Translations under genes and position numbers: made by a program
Shown: positions 5,500 through 8,560 of the stretch, piece by piece
Position numbering within the stretch: position 1 is the stretch's first letter
Layout: every line of letters starts with the position of its first letter
The notes under the pieces: generated by a model
The model's input: the letters and a program-made list of their open reading frames with translations, nothing else
Told to the model about the DNA's origin: nothing
Database searches by the model: none
Assembly: GCA_017853455.1 (NCBI GenBank)
Contig: JAFMJM010000095.1
Coordinates: forward strand, 1-8,560
Source of the DNA: Acidimicrobiia bacterium
GTDB lineage: Bacteria > Actinomycetota > Acidimicrobiia > IMCC26256 > PALSA-555
Length of the DNA stretch: 8,560 bases
Direction of reading: 5' to 3'

Positions 5500-7857
5500 A
5501 TGCAGACCGAGCCCCGTCCGACCGCCGATCCCGCCCCCGGAGCAGGCCCCGACGCTGCGTCGGCGCCGGACGTCGCACTGCCCTCCGAGGACCTGGGCTT
5601 CCGGGTCAAGCGCCGGATCCTGGGTCCGGCGCTGCCGACCTCCGACCTCGAGCACGAGCGGCTGGGCAAGCCCGTCGCGCTCGCCGTGTTCGCGTCCGAC
5701 TGCCTCTCCTCGACGGCGTACGCCACCGAGGAGATCCTGCGGGTGCTGATCCCGGTGGTGGGGCTGGTCGCCTTCTCGCTCGTCATGCCCGTCACCATCG
5801 CCATGGTGGCGGTCCTCGGGCTCCTGATCCTCTCGTACCGCCAGACGATCAAGGCCTACCCGACGGCGGGCGGCGCCTACATGGTGACCCGCGACAACTT
5901 CGGGATCATGCCCGCCCAGGTCGCGGGCGTGGCGCTCCTCACCGACTACGTGCTCACCGTCGCGGTGTCGGTGGCAGCCGGCACGGCCGCCCTGATCTCG
6001 GCGTTCGAGGCGCTGCATCCCTACCAGCTGCCGATCTCCGTCGCCTTCGTGGTGATCATCGCCTTCGGCAACCTGCGCGGGGTCAAGGAGTCGGGGAAGA
6101 TCTTCGCGGTCCCGACCTACTTCTTCCTCGCCAACATGTTCATCCTCCTCGGGGTCGGCGTCTACCGGTTGCTCGCCGGCGGGCTCGACCGGGCGCCCCA
6201 GCACCCCCACGGTGCGATGCAGTTCGGCTCGTCGACCGGCGGCCTCATCATGGGGGCGTCGTTGTTCCTGGTGCTCCACGCCTTCGCGTCCGGCGGCACG
6301 GCGGTCACGGGTGTGGAGGCGATCTCCAACGGGGTGCCGGCCTTCCGCAAGATCGAGTGGAAGAACGCCCGTCAGACCCTCGTCATCATGGGCGGTCTGC
6401 TCGCCGTGATGTTCCTCGGCCTGTCGTTCCTCGCCACGAAGGTGCACCCGGTGCCGTTCGAGAAGGGCACGCCAACCGTCATCTCGCAGATCGGCGACGC
6501 CGTCTACGGCAAGGGGGCGATCGGACAGATCCTGTACCTCGGCCTGCAGGCGGGCACGCTGCTGATCCTGGTCATGGCGGCCAACACGAGCTTCGCGGAC
6601 TTCCCCCGCCTGGCGTCGTTCCACGCCGAGGACAACTTCATGCCGCGCAAACTCACCAAGCGCGGCCACCGGCTGGTGTTCTCCAACGGGATCATCTTCC
6701 TCGCGTCGGCCGCCATCGTGCTGCTGCTCGTGACCGGCGCCAAGGTCGACCGGCTCATCCCGCTCTACGCCATCGGTGTGTTCGCCTCCTTCACCCTCTC
6801 CCAGGGCGGCATGGCGAAGCACCACTGGACGCACCGGGAGCCCGGTTGGCGGACTGGGATCCTGATCAACGGCAGCGGCGCACTGGTGTCGGGGCTGGTG
6901 ACGGTCGTCATCGCCGTCACCAAGTTCGTGCACGGGGCCTGGCTGATCATCATCCTGGTGCCCGTCCTCGTGTACTTCCTCGTCCGCCTGGCGCGCCAGT
7001 ACGAGAAGGAGGAGCAGGAGCTCGAGCACGAGGTGCCGGTGACCGTGCAGGCGCCGGTGCGCAAGCGCCTCACCGTGCTCGTGCTCATCGACCGCCTCGA
7101 CCTGGCCACGGCGCGGGCCATGCACTTCGGGCGGTCGTTGCATCCCACCGACCTGCGGGCGGTGCACTTCGTCCTCGACGAGCACCGGGCCGACGAGTTG
7201 ACCGAGGAGTGGCAGACCCGGGGCCTCGGCGACATGGAGCTCGAGCTGGTCGAGTGTTCCGACCGGCGGATCACCCGTTCGGCCATGGAGGCGGCCGCCA
7301 GGATCGTGGCCGACGGCCGTTCCGAGGTCTGTGTCGTGCTGCCCGACCGGCGCTACCGCGGCCTGTGGCGGCGCATCCTCCACGACCAGACCGCCGACGA
7401 GCTCGCCCGCGCTCTGGCACGCATCCCGCACGTGACCGTGACGATGGTCCCCTTCAACCCGGCCGCCTCCCGCGGTGGCCCGGCCGCGGACCTCGTCACC
7501 ATGTCCGCCGCCCCGTCGTCGACCCGGATCCCCGCCCGGGCGACGGCGGGAGCGGCGCCCGTCGACGGTTCGACCGAGGGTGGGGCGCGGTCGATCTCGT
7601 CGGTGACCCACCGGGGCACCGCCACGGTCGAGGGTCGGGTGCACGCCGTCCGGATGAGCCCCATCGGCGGTAGCCCCGCACTGCACTGCACGGTGACCGA
7701 CGACAGCGGCTCGATCGCGCTGGTGTTCCTCGGGCGGCGTTCGATCGCGGGGATGCGGGTGGGCGTGCACGTCCGGGCCTCGGGTGCCGTGGGCGAGCGC
7801 GCCGGCGGGCTCGCCATCGTCAACCCGGACTACGAGTTCGTGCCCGAACCCCGCTGA
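5500..7857 (+). CDS. kimA: KimA-type potassium transporter (APC superfamily) with USP-like and C-terminal OB-fold-like domains
   Basis: The product has 785 aa. A short Pro/Ala-rich tail precedes the APC-superfamily membrane domain (about 45-505), which matches Bacillus KimA (YdaO) along its length: ASDCLSSTAYATEE, LSYRQTIKAYP, DYVLTVAVSVAAGT, TGVEAISN, LIPLYAIGVF. Residues I recall as lining the K+ site in KimA are all kept: Asp67, Tyr74, Asp149, Tyr150, Thr153, Ser157, Thr270, Glu273 and Tyr423. A cytoplasmic universal-stress-like domain follows (about 522-654), the region where KimA binds c-di-AMP. KimA of about 607 aa ends there; this protein adds a low-complexity linker (655-700) and an OB-fold-like domain (about 704-783: TVEGRVHAV, TVTDDSGSIALVFLGRR, VNPDYEF). 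The likely role is proton-coupled K+ uptake. The ATG at 5500 has GGTGGA upstream. It is divergent from the KdpDE-like pair, its probable regulators. Confidence 0.92.
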   Translation: MQTEPRPTADPAPGAGPDAASAPDVALPSEDLGFRVKRRILGPALPTSDLEHERLGKPVALAVFASDCLSSTAYATEEILRVLIPVVGLVAFSLVMPVTIAMVAVLGLLILSYRQTIKAYPTAGGAYMVTRDNFGIMPAQVAGVALLTDYVLTVAVSVAAGTAALISAFEALHPYQLPISVAFVVIIAFGNLRGVKESGKIFAVPTYFFLANMFILLGVGVYRLLAGGLDRAPQHPHGAMQFGSSTGGLIMGASLFLVLHAFASGGTAVTGVEAISNGVPAFRKIEWKNARQTLVIMGGLLAVMFLGLSFLATKVHPVPFEKGTPTVISQIGDAVYGKGAIGQILYLGLQAGTLLILVMAANTSFADFPRLASFHAEDNFMPRKLTKRGHRLVFSNGIIFLASAAIVLLLVTGAKVDRLIPLYAIGVFASFTLSQGGMAKHHWTHREPGWRTGILINGSGALVSGLVTVVIAVTKFVHGAWLIIILVPVLVYFLVRLARQYEKEEQELEHEVPVTVQAPVRKRLTVLVLIDRLDLATARAMHFGRSLHPTDLRAVHFVLDEHRADELTEEWQTRGLGDMELELVECSDRRITRSAMEAAARIVADGRSEVCVVLPDRRYRGLWRRILHDQTADELARALARIPHVTVTMVPFNPAASRGGPAADLVTMSAAPSSTRIPARATAGAAPVDGSTEGGARSISSVTHRGTATVEGRVHAVRMSPIGGSPALHCTVTDDSGSIALVFLGRRSIAGMRVGVHVRASGAVGERAGGLAIVNPDYEFVPEPR

Positions 7858-7869
7858 GGTCCCGGTCGC

Positions 7870-7901
7870 GAGCCCGGAAAGGCTCCGGGGCGGTGGAGCC
7901 T
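7870..7901 (+). terminator. Two overlapping, mutually exclusive hairpins between the transporter gene and proS
   Basis: GAGCC (7870-7874) can pair with GGCTC (7881-7885). Alternatively AGGCTCC (7880-7886) can pair with GGAGCCT (7895-7901) as a perfect 7-bp stem with an 8-base loop. The middle segment is shared, so only one can form at a time. They lie 12 bp after the transporter stop and just before the proS -10, so a terminator role is likely. No T-run is present. Confidence 0.4.
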
Positions 7902-7906
7902 CTCGC

Positions 7907-7912
7907 TAGCCT
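7907..7912 (+). promoter_or_regulatory. Leaderless-type -10 (TAGCCT) of proS
   Basis: TAGCCT fits TANNNT and ends 7 nt before the proS ATG at 7920. No ribosome-binding site lies between them. This spacing is typical of actinobacterial leaderless mRNAs that begin at the start codon. The element also favours the first of the two nearby in-frame ATGs (7920 rather than 7926). No clear -35 is visible. Confidence 0.5.
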
Positions 7913-7919
7913 CCGTCGG

Positions 7920-8560
7920 ATGCGGATGTCGGCGTTGTTCCTCCGGACCCTGCGAGACGATCCGGCCGACGCCGAGATCGACAGCCACCGCCTGCTCCTC
8001 CGGGCCGGGTACATCCGTCGGGTCGCGAGCGGGATCTACTCGTGGTTGCCGCTCGGTCGCCGGGTGCTGGCCAACGTCGAGGCCATCGTCCGCGAGGAGA
8101 TGGACGCCGCCGGCGCCCAGGAGGTCCTCCTCCCCATCGCGCAGCCGCTCGAGCTCTGGTCCCGGACCGGGCGCGACGCGACGTACGGCCCCCTGATGTT
8201 CCGGCTGGCCGACCGCAAGGAGGCCGGCTTCTGCCTGTCGCCGACCGCCGAGGAGGCGATCACGGCGCTGGTGGCCGGGGAGTACTCGAGCTATCGCGAC
8301 CTGCCGGTCAACCTGTACCAGATCAACTGGAAGTACCGCGACGAGCTGCGGCCGCGGTTCGGGCTCCTGCGGGCCCGCGAGTTCCTCATGAAGGACGCCT
8401 ACTCGTTCCACGTCGACGCCGACGACCTGCGCCGGACCTACCAGGACATGTACGACGCCTACGTGCGGGTGTTCTCCCGGTGCGGGCTCACGTTCCGGGC
8501 GGTCGAGGCCCAGGCCGGCGAGATCGGCGGTGACGTCAACCACGAGTTCATGGCCGTCGC
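7920..8560 (+). CDS. proS: Prolyl-tRNA synthetase, N-terminal part (runs off the window)
   Basis: The frame is open from ATG 7920 to the window end, giving 213 complete codons and no stop. ProRS is a class II synthetase that charges tRNA-Pro with proline in the cytosol. Seen: the bacterial-type N-terminus LFLRTLRDDPADAE, RRVASGIYSWLPLG (motif 1 region), PTAEE (108-112), and motif 2 YRDELRPRFGLLRAREF (from residue 139) followed by MKDAYSFH. After that the editing-domain region starts, with FRAVEAQAGEIGGDVNHEF near the end. Two places differ from common versions: PTAEE where many have PTHEE, and IGGDVNHEF where many have IGGSxSHEF. A leaderless-type -10 sits 7 nt upstream of the chosen ATG; an alternative in-frame ATG is at 7926. 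The identity is secure, but the editing and anticodon-binding domains cannot be judged here. Confidence 0.96.
   Translation, partial: MRMSALFLRTLRDDPADAEIDSHRLLLRAGYIRRVASGIYSWLPLGRRVLANVEAIVREEMDAAGAQEVLLPIAQPLELWSRTGRDATYGPLMFRLADRKEAGFCLSPTAEEAITALVAGEYSSYRDLPVNLYQINWKYRDELRPRFGLLRAREFLMKDAYSFHVDADDLRRTYQDMYDAYVRVFSRCGLTFRAVEAQAGEIGGDVNHEFMAV

Noticed and set aside
5418..5852. N-terminal extension of the histidine kinase by 145 residues
   Set aside because: The region is antisense to the transporter start and shows no KdpD-type sensor sequence. It would also bury the divergent promoter region.
5487..7673. 728-codon open frame on the plus strand in another frame of the transporter gene
   Set aside because: It is Arg/Pro/Gly-rich with no membrane segments or motifs; the overlapping frame from 5500 matches KimA from end to end.
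5461..7770. 769-codon open frame on the minus strand opposite the potassium transporter
   Set aside because: It is low-complexity and rich in Arg, Gly, His and Asp with no recognisable domain, and the plus strand carries a clear KimA homologue. It is an artefact of high GC at third codon positions.

Overview
The window is very GC-rich, with strong G/C preference at third codon positions, frequent GTG starts and at least one promoter that looks leaderless. This points to a high-GC actinobacterium (Actinomycetota). The gene types and the GTTCGTTCGTC inverted repeat make Acidimicrobiia my best guess, but the sequence alone does not prove it. It reads as chromosomal housekeeping DNA: I see no transposase, integrase, phage gene, CRISPR array, tRNA or rRNA.

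Layout, left to right: (1) 1-740, plus: the C-terminal part of ispG (isoprenoid/MEP pathway), with an extended C-terminus. (2) 743-792: a long, near-perfect inverted repeat between two converging genes. (3) 808-3272, minus: a sulfur-assimilation pair, a ferredoxin-type sulfite reductase followed by an APS reductase, joined by a 4-nt GTGA stop/start overlap. Upstream, 3273-3564 holds a possible 33-codon leader ORF behind a leaderless-type promoter, a hairpin and an operator-like palindrome. (4) 3565-5417, minus: a KdpD-like histidine kinase without the usual large cytoplasmic N-terminal sensor, overlapping by 4 nt a KdpE-like response regulator. (5) 5500-7857, plus: a KimA-type potassium transporter, divergent from the two-component pair, ending in an added OB-fold-like domain. 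(6) 7920-8560, plus: the N-terminal part of prolyl-tRNA synthetase, running off the window.

Two modules work together. The sulfur module covers two successive steps: APS to sulfite, then sulfite to sulfide, both using Fe-S clusters. The potassium module pairs a KdpDE-like sensor/regulator with a KimA-like transporter across an 82-bp divergent promoter region, suggesting the regulator controls this transporter; no kdpFABC is visible.

The points most worth a second look are the KimA-OB fusion, the sulfite reductase with a full four-cysteine set in both pseudo-symmetric halves, the long inverted repeat, and the possible leader peptide upstream of the sulfite reductase.
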